Part shown: piece by piece, positions 42,129 to 50,919 of the stretch
Numbering within the stretch: the first letter of the stretch is position 1
Layout: the number at the start of each line of letters is the position of its first letter
Assembly: GCF_000392615.1 (NCBI RefSeq)
Contig: NZ_KB933407.1
Span: 20,866 to 84,865 of the forward strand
Origin: Lysinibacillus sphaericus OT4b.31
Lineage (GTDB): Bacteria > Bacillota > Bacilli > Bacillales_A > Planococcaceae
Direction: 5' to 3'
DNA length: 64,000 bases
Notes under the pieces: model-generated
Told to the model about the DNA's origin: nothing
Seen by the model: the letters and a program-made list of their open reading frames with translations, nothing else
Databases searched by the model: none
Made by a program: the position numbers and the translations under genes

Positions 42129-43343
42129 ATGAATAAATATTTTCTTATATTATTGTTATTAGGATACGTACTAATTAATATATCCATTTCCGAAACAGTA
42201 GATGCAAAGTCAAGTGATTCCCCACAACCACTTGAAGAATTTCTCCCTGAAATAGGATATAAAACTGTAGAATCTGCATTAAAAGATTTTGAACAACATT
42301 TTAATAAAGAACTTAAGCTACCACTTAGAGTACCACCAATAAGTTTTACCCATCGTTTCGGAAGATTTAGTAATATAGATGGCGATATCAATGATGAATT
42401 TGAAGTGACGATGATAAGTGATCAATTCCCTCAAAATCATTTTAAAATTAATGTTCGACCAATTCAGCATAAAATTCCATTTGAAAAGTATATATCAAAT
42501 GTATTTAAATTAAAAAATGGAAGTAATGCAGCATATATAAAAAATCCGAAATTTGGTTTTGATATGTTAGTCTTTGAAAGAGATAATTGGCAGTATGTGT
42601 TTAGTATTGATCAAGATGTTTCTGATAAGCCGAACACTCACTACTCATATACCTATAGTGATGAACGTTTTGAAAGACCGATTATGGATGCTTATAAAAT
42701 TAGTATTCATCATAGCTATAGAGAAGAAGGTAAGGTTAAAAAAAAGCAATGGTCCATATGTACAATGGATTATTATGATTTGGCCGAGTCCTGGTATGGC
42801 GATTTTATCGTGACTAAAAATTTACAAAAAAAGCTTGTTGAAATGGGGATTGAAGAAAATACCCTTCATGAAATCATTAGTATCAAAATAGATTCATTAG
42901 TAGAACAAATAGAAGCAGAGTTCCAGCAGTCGGAAGAATACAAGGCTAAATTAAAATATGATGAAATCACGACTTTATATGCTACGCATAAAGAGCAACT
43001 TGAATCAGAGTACGGAGCCGATACATATAACTACTGCTATGATGTTTTTGGTGAGTTGCTCAATCCAAAATACTTAGAGAAACTAAAAGTGGATAAAAAA
43101 GCGCGAGATGAATATATAAATCAGAGTAAAGAAGAAAGTTATAAACGATTTGAAGAACAGTTTAATAATAACAGTGGGCATAGTTACTCAACTGTTTCAA
43201 CTAGTAACTACAGCGAGGAAGAAAAGAAGTTGCTACATGAAATCTATAGAATGGCATCCAAGAAGTTTCATCCTGATGTGTCAGGTGATGATGGTAGCAG
43301 GATGAAAATTTTGACTAAGTTAAAGGAAGAATGGGGTTTGTGA
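42129..43343 (+). CDS. chimeric protein: signal peptide/secreted domain fused to J-domain-like protein
   Basis: 404 aa. Residues 1-~26 are a signal peptide (YFLILLLLGYVLINISIS), and ~27-180 form an extracellular-type domain (LEEFLPEIGYKTVESALKDF, FDMLVFERDNWQYVFSID). From ~186 (MDAYKISIHHSYREEGKVKKK) it becomes a cytosolic-type phage/plasmid protein ending in a J-domain C-terminus with an HPD motif (MASKKFHPDVSGDDG). A secreted N-terminus with a J-domain makes no functional sense, so the gene looks like an in-frame fusion of two genes near 42670-42690. ATG 42685 may be the original start of the second. TTAGGAGGA precedes ATG 42129. Confidence 0.7.
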   Translation: MNKYFLILLLLGYVLINISISETVDAKSSDSPQPLEEFLPEIGYKTVESALKDFEQHFNKELKLPLRVPPISFTHRFGRFSNIDGDINDEFEVTMISDQFPQNHFKINVRPIQHKIPFEKYISNVFKLKNGSNAAYIKNPKFGFDMLVFERDNWQYVFSIDQDVSDKPNTHYSYTYSDERFERPIMDAYKISIHHSYREEGKVKKKQWSICTMDYYDLAESWYGDFIVTKNLQKKLVEMGIEENTLHEIISIKIDSLVEQIEAEFQQSEEYKAKLKYDEITTLYATHKEQLESEYGADTYNYCYDVFGELLNPKYLEKLKVDKKARDEYINQSKEESYKRFEEQFNNNSGHSYSTVSTSNYSEEEKKLLHEIYRMASKKFHPDVSGDDGSRMKILTKLKEEWGL

Positions 43344-43751
43344 AAAAGGGCATCCACAGTTATATATTGTGGGTGTGTCAAATTTGACACAGTGGATTGG
43401 ACTTTGCAAGTAGCTCCGATTAACGGACCACGAAATTCAGGGGTGGTTAGAAAAAATACATCAGTATTACTCACTAACCCTAAATTTTCGAAGTCGCGCA
43501 AAACGTCAATTTGTCCTTTTGCTAAAATGAGGATTCCACAAATTTGGGGAAATGTTTTTGGTGGTTGAACTTTGAGCCACGAGATTTCATGGTCGGATTT
43601 TCGACAGTGAAAAGATGTGCCCAATTTTCGATCGATGTTTTATAAAGCACTTGCTCCGGCAGGTGTTTTTTATTGTGGATTGATTTCTTGTAGATGAAAG
43701 CTATTCGACTAATAGAACAGTTTAGTATAATAAAACAAAGGGGTGTGAATT
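43344..43751. other. 408-bp gap with a perfect 18-bp palindrome
   Basis: TGTGTCAAATTTGACACA at 43374-43391 is a perfect palindrome, preceded by CATCCACA/TTGTGGGTG pairing at 43351-43371. The rest has two overlapping minus-strand frames of protein-like composition (43268-43624 and 43522-43785) without start signals. I cannot assign them; they may be remnants of a decayed gene. Confidence 0.4.
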
Positions 43752-44000
43752 TTGTTAAAAAAGTTATATTTTGTTTTTTCAGCATTATTTTTTACGGTAG
43801 CTATTTATGGAATTATAACAAGGAATTATGATTTTAATTTTTTAATGGTATTCTTTATGGGTTTAGCAATGCTAACATGGGGATTACATGAATTTAAACA
43901 GGGGAAAAAAGTTTCAGGTTGCATGTTTATAGTAGCCTTCTTATTATCATTGTTTGTTTCAATTCAGGATTTCTTTTATAGATATGTGTTTGAAATTTAA
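43752..44000 (+). CDS. small membrane protein, DUF3953-like
   Basis: 82 aa from TTG 43752 with AAAGGGGTG upstream. Three spans (LYFVFSALFFTVAIYGI, FNFLMVFFMGLAMLTWGL, VSGCMFIVAFLLSLFVSI) with the E-x-K-x-GKK loop between spans 2 and 3, as in the YczI/DUF3953 family of Bacilli. Function unknown. Confidence 0.7.
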   Translation: MLKKLYFVFSALFFTVAIYGIITRNYDFNFLMVFFMGLAMLTWGLHEFKQGKKVSGCMFIVAFLLSLFVSIQDFFYRYVFEI

Positions 44001-44195
44001 ATTTCCAGGAGATTTGCAAGATGTGGCAAAAGGTGCCTTATTTTTATTGTAAAAAGGAGAATCAATCACCTTTTAAGAATAATTAATTTAGAGTGGTGAA
44101 CAATGAAATATTGCATTTTTATAATCTGAATTAAAATTGATATGGAGAAAAATGGTTCATTATAGTAATATTTATTCAGAAAGGAGAGGTTAACT

Positions 44196-45103
44196 ATGAA
44201 AAAAGTTAGTGTAATATCGGCAATTATATGTGTGCTTTTAAGTTCCTTTTTTTTGAATGAGGAGAAGGTATATGCTTTAAATCAAACTTTAGAAGATTTT
44301 GATGATGGTGGAATAAAATATACCGTGAAGATTTCAAAAAATGGAGCAATTGTTAAGGAATTGCCCTCCACAACATCAAAAACTATTGGGAATGTGAAAG
44401 GAGGGGAATTTGTTATTTCTGAACATATGGCAGAAGATGGTTGGATACCTATTTTATTCAATGGTCAATATGGCTTTATTGAAATAATTCAGATTGAATT
44501 TGACCCGCCTTCCACAATTAGTAAATCAAATTCTAAAAGCGGTGTAATAGTTAAAGAAAAACCAACAGAAGATAGTAATACAATAGGAACGCTTAGTTAT
44601 GGAATAATAATGGAGAATTACGGGGTAATTGAGAACGGCTATTCGTATATCCAATATGGAAATATCATTGGATATGTTAAAACAGATTTTATTACTAATT
44701 CTAAGCCTGTAGTGAAATATATTAGCAGTTCAACAGAATATATAGACAAATACCTAATAGCAAGTAAAGTGTTTGGAAGCGCAGGATTAATTCAAAGTGG
44801 AACGAAGGTTCATGTATATGGATCGATTGCAGGCTGGTCTTATATTGAAGAATACCCTAAAAATGAAATAACTAGGGGAACATATGTTGAATCAAAGTAT
44901 TTAGTAGATAAAATTAAGCATTAAATACCAATACACAGAATACAACCAAAACAACAACTAATAATTCTAAAAATAGTTTGTATAAAAATTGTACAGAATT
45001 AAAGAAAGACTTTCCTAACGGTGTGAATAAAGGTCATTGGGCATATGAGAGCAAACATGATCGTGATAGTGATGGTTGGGCTTGTGAGCCATCTTGGAAA
45101 TAA
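44196..45103 (+). pseudogene. secreted SH3-repeat protein with Excalibur domain, frameshifted
   Basis: ATG 44196 (AGAAAGGAGAGG upstream) starts a signal peptide and three SH3b-like repeats (GAIVKELPSTTSKTIGNV, GVIVKEKPTEDSNTIGTL and a third near 185-235), and stops at 44924. In the next frame, without a start codon, an N/T-rich linker leads to an Excalibur calcium-binding domain (YKNCTELKKDFPNGV, DRDSDGWACEPSW) ending at 45103. One T lost in CATTAA (CATTTAA) would restore a single ~300-aa SH3-Excalibur protein. Such proteins bind cell wall. The truncated SH3 part (242 aa) may still be made and secreted. Confidence 0.82.
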
Positions 45104-45110
45104 GTAGAGC

Positions 45111-45146
45111 GGAAGGCTATCTCTTTTGAGGTAGTCTTCTTTTTGC
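45111..45146 (+). terminator. rho-independent terminator
   Basis: GGAAGGCTATCTC pairs with GAGGTAGTCTTC around TTTT, followed by T5. Confidence 0.8.
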
Positions 45147-45181
45147 ATGCTTAAATCCAAATAAAAAAGATTGAAGCATAT

Positions 45182-45265
45182 TAGCCCCAATCTTCCTTAC
45201 TCACACATTCCTGTACACACGCTCGCCGTATTTTATTTGCCCCAATCTAGCCCCACTTAGCCCCA
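45182..45265 (+). repeat. integrase arm-type-like repeats, right end
   Basis: TAGCCCCA at 45182, 45248 and 45258, with a TGCCCCA variant at 45238, all in the same orientation as those at 34247 and 34259. A further 14-bp match, AAAACGTTGATATA, occurs at 34203 and 45321. These flank the att cores and fit integrase arm binding. Confidence 0.55.
45205..45227 (-). repeat. 23-bp inverted repeat, right arm
   Basis: Exact reverse complement of 35460-35482, so the whole cargo (35.5-45.2 kb) lies between inverted copies of one 23-bp sequence. Confidence 0.85.
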
Positions 45266-45375
45266 AAAACATGCCGTAAAATACATTAACATGCTCGGTT
45301 CAAAAGAGAGGCCATTATCTAAAACGTTGATATACCTATGTTAGGGCAGCTTCGTTTGTTTAATTTGCACTTAAA

Positions 45376-46767
45376 TCATTTTGCGTTTGGATAAATCATC
45401 GTAGCTGGGTCAACATACTCATCGAATTGTTGTTCTGTAAGTAATCCTGTTGCAATGGCAGCTTCTTTTAATGTTGTGCCTTCGTTATGGGCTTTCTTCG
45501 CAATTTTAGCGGCATTTTCATAACCGATATATGGATTTAATGCGGTAACCAGCATTAATGAGTTTTGCAGGTTATAGTCAAGAACCTCTTTATTTGGCTC
45601 AATGCCAACTGCACAATTATCATTGAATGATTTCATTGTATCAGCGAGTAGGCGAGTGGATTGTAAGAAGTTATAAATAATGACTGGTTTAAAGACATTC
45701 AGCTCGAAGTTACCTTGTGAAGCGGCAAAGGCAATTGTTGCATCATTTCCAACAACTTGTGTTACGACCATTGTCATGGCTTCACTTTGTGTTGGATTCA
45801 CTTTACCTGGCATGATGGATGAGCCGGGTTCATTTTCTGGAATTGTGATTTCACCGATACCAGAGCGAGGGCCACTTGCTAACCAGCGCACGTCATTGGC
45901 AATTTTCATTAAGTCTGCAGCAAGTGCTTTTAATGCGCCATGTGCCACTACAGCTTCATCATGACTTGTAAGTGCATGGAATTTGTTGGCTGCTGATGTG
46001 AAGCTTTTACCAGTTAACGCACTAATCTCAGCAGCTACACGGTCACCGAATTCAGGATGTGCATTAATGCCCGTACCGACTGCTGTTCCGCCGATAGCTA
46101 ATTCTTTCATGTATTCAACATTGTGTTTAATCATGCGCTCAGATTTTTCAAGCATAGCAGACCATCCGCTAATTTCTTGACCTAATGTCAATGGCGTCGC
46201 ATCTTGTAAATGTGTACGGCCAATTTTAATGATATCTTTAAAATTTGTCACCTTGTCGTCAAATGTCGCTTTCAGTAAACGAAGGCGGGGCAGTAAATAA
46301 TCTTCTACTTTTAACACAGCGGCAATATGCAAAGCCGTTGGGAAAGTATCGTTTGAACTTTGTGACTTGTTGACATCATCGTTTGGATGAATGCGATCAT
46401 CCTGACCAGCATCTTGTAAAATTTGGTTGGCACGATGCGCAATGACTTCGTTGACGTTCATATTCGTTTGTGTACCACTACCTGTTTGCCATACAACAAG
46501 TGGGAATTGGTCGTCCCATTGGCCGTTTAAAACTTCGTCAGCCGCTTGTACAATCGCGTTAGCCTTAATATCTGAAAGCTTGCCTAGCTTGTTATTGGCA
46601 ATAGCTGCACTTTTCTTTAAAATAGCCATAGCTTGAACGAGTTCAAGCGGCATTTGTTCAGTGCCGATTTGGAAGTTCTCTTTACTACGTTGTGTTTGGG
46701 CACCCCAAATTTTGTCTGCAGGTACTTTAATTTCACCCATAGTGTCTTTTTCGATTCGATAATCCAT
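45376..46767 (-). CDS. fumC: class II fumarate hydratase
   Basis: 463 aa. TCA-cycle enzyme interconverting fumarate and malate; soluble homotetramer without Fe-S. The superfamily signature [11 protein letters not shown] is near 317, with [11 protein letters not shown], the [11 protein letters not shown] substrate motif and [17 protein letters not shown] intact. GGAGC precedes the ATG at 46767. The mobile element is inserted exactly at the stop: the att core supplies the codons for IYPNAK and the element supplies a TGA in place of the original TAA, so the protein is unchanged, but its terminator is now ~11 kb away. Confidence 0.96.
   Translation of the reverse strand: MDYRIEKDTMGEIKVPADKIWGAQTQRSKENFQIGTEQMPLELVQAMAILKKSAAIANNKLGKLSDIKANAIVQAADEVLNGQWDDQFPLVVWQTGSGTQTNMNVNEVIAHRANQILQDAGQDDRIHPNDDVNKSQSSNDTFPTALHIAAVLKVEDYLLPRLRLLKATFDDKVTNFKDIIKIGRTHLQDATPLTLGQEISGWSAMLEKSERMIKHNVEYMKELAIGGTAVGTGINAHPEFGDRVAAEISALTGKSFTSAANKFHALTSHDEAVVAHGALKALAADLMKIANDVRWLASGPRSGIGEITIPENEPGSSIMPGKVNPTQSEAMTMVVTQVVGNDATIAFAASQGNFELNVFKPVIIYNFLQSTRLLADTMKSFNDNCAVGIEPNKEVLDYNLQNSLMLVTALNPYIGYENAAKIAKKAHNEGTTLKEAAIATGLLTEQQFDEYVDPATMIYPNAK
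45378..45396 (+). repeat. attachment site core, right copy (inside fumC)
   Basis: Identical 19-bp partner of 34171-34189; it comprises the last fumC codons and the first base of the stop. Confidence 0.9.
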
Positions 46768-46863
46768 GTAAAAACAGCTCCTTTGTTTATGTAAATTCTA
46801 TAGCGCATATGTTTCGTTTTGCGAAGAAAACTAGAACATCAGCAAGCAAAATATAATTAAAAA

Positions 46864-46899
46864 AACGGATATTCTTAGTCTGATGTAAGAATATCCGTT
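46864..46899 (-). terminator. 14-bp stem-loop, minus-strand terminator
   Basis: AACGGATATTCTTA pairs perfectly with TAAGAATATCCGTT; on the minus strand it is followed by T7. It would stop minus-strand transcription coming from the 47 kb side before fumC. Confidence 0.75.
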
Positions 46900-46966
46900 T
46901 GATACATGCTTATTCAAAAAAGAGGGGGATTCTGAATTAAGCATTTGGAGAAAAGAAATAATCTAT

Positions 46967-46987
46967 TGATAATGATAATTGTTATCA
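46967..46987. promoter_or_regulatory. orphan Fur box
   Basis: TGATAATGATAATTGTTATCA closely fits the Fur consensus dyad (GATAATGATAATCATTATC). No intact gene starts just downstream on either strand; the plus-strand DNA at ~47010 holds a short decayed frame (MKKLSLTENSLQLVAK, ended by a stop after ~29 codons). The iron-regulated gene it once served has probably been lost. Confidence 0.65.
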
Positions 46988-47344
46988 ATTAAAAAGTCAA
47001 CACCTTTACATGAAGAAATTATCATTAACTGAGAATAGTTTGCAACTCGTTGCTAAATGCCAATGGTTCGATGACTGCCCAAGATTTTTTGAAACATAGA
47101 TTTCAAAGCTGGAAGTCTTCAACTTTTAATAAAATCGATTATTCGTTCATGTAGTACCCCATATTGAATTTCTGTAAACTAGTTCGCCATAGCCTACAAC
47201 AAGCAATGCCTGATGAGGGCGAACCAAGAAGGGTAGAGGCATTGAAATGCATGAAAAACGCTACCATTTCATCTAATGAGGAAATGATAGCAATGTCATA
47301 TTTATAGGCAGGCAGATAGCGTTTAACAGGAAATGGGGAAGGTG
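46988..47344. other. gene-poor stretch after the Fur box
   Basis: It contains the short decayed plus frame from ~47010 mentioned above and no intact gene. I see no RNA gene or terminator in it. Confidence 0.4.
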
Positions 47345-47563
47345 CTATCTCTTTTTCTTGCCAAGATCTTTTGTTAAAGGTTGCTTTTTCGTTATTTTTT
47401 CAAAAATTACGTTTACATGATATTTGTGGTCATCCACTTGAATAATCTCGACCACTTTCGCTTTGCGGCCTTTAATGTGGATATTGTCGTCAATAGCCGG
47501 AATGCGCACTAATAACTGATTTAGAAGGGAGGTCTTATTTTCATAAAAATGTACAACATTCAT
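47345..47563 (-). CDS. small conserved-looking protein (72 aa)
   Basis: ATG 47563 with GGAGA 9 bases upstream. The product is a compact beta-rich domain (LVRIPAIDDNIHIKGRKAKVVEI, DHKYHVNVIFEKI) with a lysine-rich tail. Resembles small SH3-like nucleic-acid or ribosome-associated folds in outline only. Monocistronic. Not recognised. Confidence 0.6.
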   Translation of the reverse strand: MNVVHFYENKTSLLNQLLVRIPAIDDNIHIKGRKAKVVEIIQVDDHKYHVNVIFEKITKKQPLTKDLGKKKR

Positions 47564-47734
47564 GTTCTACGGTCTCCTTATTGCGTATTTTAGTCAATTT
47601 ATGAGGAGTGCCCTGGATATAGAACAGCTTAAATAAATTCTTTTAAAAACAATGTGCGTCCGTATAATTTCAGGAGTAAGAGGCTATCTAAAAAGTCATT
47701 CAAACAAAAACGTCCGCCCTCCTTTATGATAAAA

Positions 47735-47800
47735 ATCCGCTTCGCTTTCCGCTGGCAAGGCATAAGCCGCATCGCTCGCTGGAGTCTACGTGGATTTTTA
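47735..47800. repeat. dispersed Bacillaceae-type GC-rich repeat fragment
   Basis: CGCTTCGCTTTCCGCTGGC followed by a CATCGCTCGCTGGAGTC stretch is a GC-rich island of a kind widespread in Bacillaceae intergenic DNA. A related, inverted element lies at 51405-51525. Non-coding. Confidence 0.5.
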
Positions 47801-48061
47801 CCTTTGCATCAAAAAAATAGCAGAATTGGATGCCTCAAAGCATGTTGTTTTTACTTTTTTGACAGCCCTGTAAAGTGTTCTGTTAGTCTTGCTTTAACAT
47901 TGCTACACATCCATAGCCGTCAGTACATCGTTTTTCTGACCCATGATTAAAAGTCTAGTTAAATTAATTGTAAAAATATGCTAAGTACTATATACCTATA
48001 CGCAGTAACTGTCTTAAAATTGAAACGGCACTACATCCATTATTTGGAGGGAGATACATAG

Positions 48062-48239
48062 ATGGAACATCTGATTTCACAAATTCATGCGTTTGCGACT
48101 GATGAAAGGAAAGAAATATGCACGAAAAACACAAGCACTACATCAAGAATTTTTGCTTAAATTTCCGCTAGAGCGTTTACAGAAGATGGAGCTTGAACAG
48201 TATGCCCTTGGGTTGCAGCCACAAGGTTCGCTGTTATAA
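48062..48239 (+). pseudogene. McrB-like restriction/AAA protein, N-terminal fragment
   Basis: ATG 48062 reads MEHLISQIHAFATDER; after a shift near 48110 the frame gives ARKTQALHQEFLLKFPLERL and then KMELEQYALGLQPQGSLL to a TAA at 48239. The segment FPLERLQKMELEQYALG matches the conserved start of McrB-like AAA ATPases of type IV restriction systems. The several-hundred-residue remainder is absent. A remnant of a former defence gene. Confidence 0.5.
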
Positions 48240-48298
48240 AAACTTGTCCTTACAATGTATGAAAGGGAGACCAGTCGTCTCCCCCTCAATTCAAACAT

Positions 48299-48511
48299 TT
48301 AAAAGTAGTTCTTCCAAGAGTCACGACCGCCGCCAAGTCTTGTACCAATACTTCTACCACCGTCATTCTCCCAACGATCAATATCCCATCCTTCATCGTT
48401 CCAGCCGTCAGGTAGTTCTCCTTCACTAGGAAGGCTACCCGTTCTTGCTACTGAGATTCTCATAATATCATCATTGACATTTTAAGCATCATCCTTTTTA
48501 AAATATTTCAT
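48299..48511 (-). pseudogene. small hypothetical protein with an in-frame stop
   Basis: ATG 48511 reads MKYFKKDDA, then TAA at 48482-48484, then NVNDDIMRISVARTG and LPDGWNDEGWDIDRWEND...RDSWKNYF to a stop at 48299. The tail is rich in Trp, Asp and Gly. Translation could start at ATG 48463 (MRISVARTG), but no ribosome site is seen. Either a 1-base nonsense mutation in a 70-aa gene or a 3'-end fragment of a longer gene. Family unknown. Confidence 0.5.
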
Positions 48512-48887
48512 ATCTATATTATGAAATGTTGTATGTTTTAGTTCATAGCCAAAAAAAGAAGTTGTTTTAACTGATGAACATAACATGAGCAGTTACTGAT
48601 TGTTTGCGTACATTCCACAAGCAATGGACTGTTGACACAAATTTTAGGTTTGGATTTGTTTTAGATGTTCATGCTAAGGCATTATTAAATGGCTACATGG
48701 ACCCCTCATATAAGAAATGCTTTTTACTGTTTTTTTAGGAGTACGTATTAAACAACTCCGCTTGTCGAGTTGGTAACGCTTTACAGGTTTTTCTTATACA
48801 TTTAAGAAATAAGTAAGAATCAAGTAATAAATTAGAGAGTTTTCCTTTTTATAATAAAATTAGATACATCGTAAGGGGAGGTTATAA
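48512..48887. other. gap with a decayed frame
   Basis: A plus-strand frame around 48595-48740 reads CLRTFHKQWTVDTNFRFGF and DVHAKALLNGYMDPSYKK without a start; otherwise nothing identifiable. A GTTATAAATG ribosome region for the next pseudogene lies at the end. Confidence 0.35.
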
Positions 48888-49286
48888 ATGATATCTATTA
48901 AAAATAACTTAATATAAAGGTATGAAAGATAAGAGGTTATTTCTGCCTTCCGTATGTATGTTAACAAGGGAAGATATATGTTTTTTTTGGTCCCAATGAG
49001 CGGGTAAAACGATTGTTTTAAATAAGAAAAGGAGAGGAAAAGTAATTATTTAATCTTAAAAATCGGAATAGTTCATTAATAGTGGGTAGATATGCTGATA
49101 TTTTATCAGTGTACAGAATCAACATGAAAAAGGTGCAAGATAGATTGTTGAAATCGCTATACAGGAAAATGTGAGAGGACTTCCTTCGAATCTTTTAGTG
49201 TTAAGGCAAATAATTTACTTCAAGGATTACTCGTAATAGCGCTGATGCTCATAGCAATTCAGGCATCTAAAACAATGAATGGTTAA
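48888..49286 (+). pseudogene. decayed ABC transporter genes
   Basis: AAGGGGAGG precedes ATG 48888 (MISIKNNLI, stop). Shifted frames then give KRYER, EVISA, YVNKGR and FFGPNE-GKTIVLNK, recognisable as the start of an ABC ATPase up to Walker A. Near 49195-49286 a hydrophobic frame (KANNLLQGLLVIALMLIAIQ) could be part of the linked permease. Multiple frameshifts and stops. Confidence 0.5.
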
Positions 49287-49326
49287 ACATTAAAAAAGAA
49301 AAATCAGAAATGGAGAGATGGACAAT

Positions 49327-50745
49327 ATGAAACAAGCAACAATGATGGAAGAATTTAAACAATATGCTGGTGAAATTACGAAGAAATATCAAATTCCAGG
49401 CTTTGCAATGGGCTTAGCAAAAGACGGTCAATTATTTTATGAAAAGGGCTTGGGCTATCGCAATGTAGAGAAGGAGCTACCATTATCCTCTGATACGGTA
49501 TTTGGAATCGGTTCAATAACGAAGTCATTTACATGTGTGGCCATTTTACAGCTACAAGAGGCTGGGAAATTGTCTGTTCACGATGCTGTTATAAATTATT
49601 TACCAGAATTTAAAACGAATAATGAAGATTATACGAAACAAATGACCATTCATCACTTTATGACGCATACTGCAGGATTACCTCCTTTACAAACATTAAT
49701 GGGGGCATTACGTAACAGTATAGAGTTGGATCCGAAATTTGAAGAAGATAAAAAGAAAGAAAATGAACCTTCTAAGCGCCCATCTATTGATACCTATGAG
49801 GAACTGATGGAAGACATTGCGAACGCGGAGTTTCAGCTACTTGGTGCACCAGGTACAGAGTTTAGCTATTCAAATGACTGTTACGCCCTTTTAGGTACTA
49901 TTATTGAAAGAGTAAGTGGAATCAAATACGAACAATATATGAAAGACTATATTTTAGATCCGGCAGGCATGTATCAAAGTGTATTTCATTTAGAAGAATT
50001 AAATGGACACGAGGATATTGCAACCCTTTATGATTCACGGGGAAAAGCGGAAAAAACAATCGTGTTTGAATCGAATAATCCTTGGGACGCGCCCGCTATG
50101 CGTGCAGCTGGATTCTTGAAATCTACTATAAACGATATGCTTAAATACGCAGAAATCTTCAGAAATAATGGCAAAGTAGGCTCAGCACAAATCTTGACAC
50201 CAAAGAGCGTTGAATTAATGACAACTCCTTATATACAATGTGACCCTGAGAAATATTACGGATACGGCTTAATCATCATACCAGACTTTTTTGGCTATCA
50301 ACTGATAGAACATGGAGGATCCATTAAAGGTGTGGCAGCCCAATTGAACATGATTCCAGAATTGGGTTTAACAGGTATATCACTAGCTAACTTAGCAGGA
50401 GTACCATCTACTCAACTATTATATAGTGCATTTGCACAACAACTGGGTAAATCTGTGCACGATACTCATTTTAGTTTAAAAGAAATGGATATATCACTTG
50501 TTAAATTAAAGGAATATGAAGGTGAATTTGTTTCTGGTGAAGGTTCGCAAGTGAAACTTCATGTTGAAGCGGGGAAACTGCATATGAATTTTGACGGAAT
50601 TCAGACAATAATTAAAGCAATTGCGGAAGACACATTTTTAGTACAAGTTATGGACTCGAATTTGATGCTGCGTTTTAAAAGAGATGAGGATGGCACAATC
50701 GTAAGGATTAAATTCGGATATAGACAAATCCCAAAGGTCAAGTAA
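49327..50745 (+). CDS. serine hydrolase, beta-lactamase/class C family
   Basis: 472 aa from ATG 49327 (GGAGAG 9 bases upstream; ATG 49318 lies too close to it). Serine beta-lactamase fold: SITK (catalytic Ser and Lys) near 71-74, YSND (Tyr-x-Asn) near 181 and HGGSIKG for the third motif. No signal peptide, so cytosolic. The last ~90 residues form a separate beta domain (KEYEGEFVSGEGSQVKLHVE). Such proteins are esterases or D-aminopeptidase-like enzymes; substrate unknown. Own terminator at 50817. Confidence 0.92.
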   Translation: MKQATMMEEFKQYAGEITKKYQIPGFAMGLAKDGQLFYEKGLGYRNVEKELPLSSDTVFGIGSITKSFTCVAILQLQEAGKLSVHDAVINYLPEFKTNNEDYTKQMTIHHFMTHTAGLPPLQTLMGALRNSIELDPKFEEDKKKENEPSKRPSIDTYEELMEDIANAEFQLLGAPGTEFSYSNDCYALLGTIIERVSGIKYEQYMKDYILDPAGMYQSVFHLEELNGHEDIATLYDSRGKAEKTIVFESNNPWDAPAMRAAGFLKSTINDMLKYAEIFRNNGKVGSAQILTPKSVELMTTPYIQCDPEKYYGYGLIIIPDFFGYQLIEHGGSIKGVAAQLNMIPELGLTGISLANLAGVPSTQLLYSAFAQQLGKSVHDTHFSLKEMDISLVKLKEYEGEFVSGEGSQVKLHVEAGKLHMNFDGIQTIIKAIAEDTFLVQVMDSNLMLRFKRDEDGTIVRIKFGYRQIPKVK

Positions 50746-50816
50746 GGGGCGTAGTTTGGTTTTAAACATTTAAAAAACCTTTCTTCATTTATCGAACGGG
50801 GTGCAATAGCGTAACG

Positions 50817-50844
50817 AAAAGACTGTCATGGGCAGTCTTTTTTT
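50817..50844 (+). terminator. rho-independent terminator
   Basis: AAAAGACTG pairs with CAGTCTTTT, followed by T run. Confidence 0.85.
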
Positions 50845-50919
50845 ATGTAGCAAAAGGGGGAGGTTAGGTGATAGAATAATGGGTTTTGATGGTAATATAA
50901 ATGTTAGGGGGAGATACTG

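Larger units (their letters stand above)
34171..45377. mobile_element. ~11.2-kb integrated element in the 3' end of fumC
   Basis: The element is bounded by the two 19-bp direct repeats, with a tyrosine integrase gene directly inside the left end and integrase arm-type-like repeats at both ends. It contains phage-derived genes (zinc-ribbon, HNH, terminase fragment) and small cargo genes, and no capsid, tail, conjugation or replication module. Excision would produce a circle of 11,207 bp and restore fumC with its terminator at 34126. The integrase is interrupted by a stop codon, so the element is probably immobile unless helped in trans. Confidence 0.88.

Noticed and set aside
43268..43785. Two minus frames opposite and after the chimeric J-domain gene
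   Set aside because: No start signals and partial overlap with a better-supported gene; kept only as a possible remnant.
34171..45377. Complete prophage or conjugative element
   Set aside because: No capsid, tail, portal, replication or conjugation genes are visible; only phage fragments remain.
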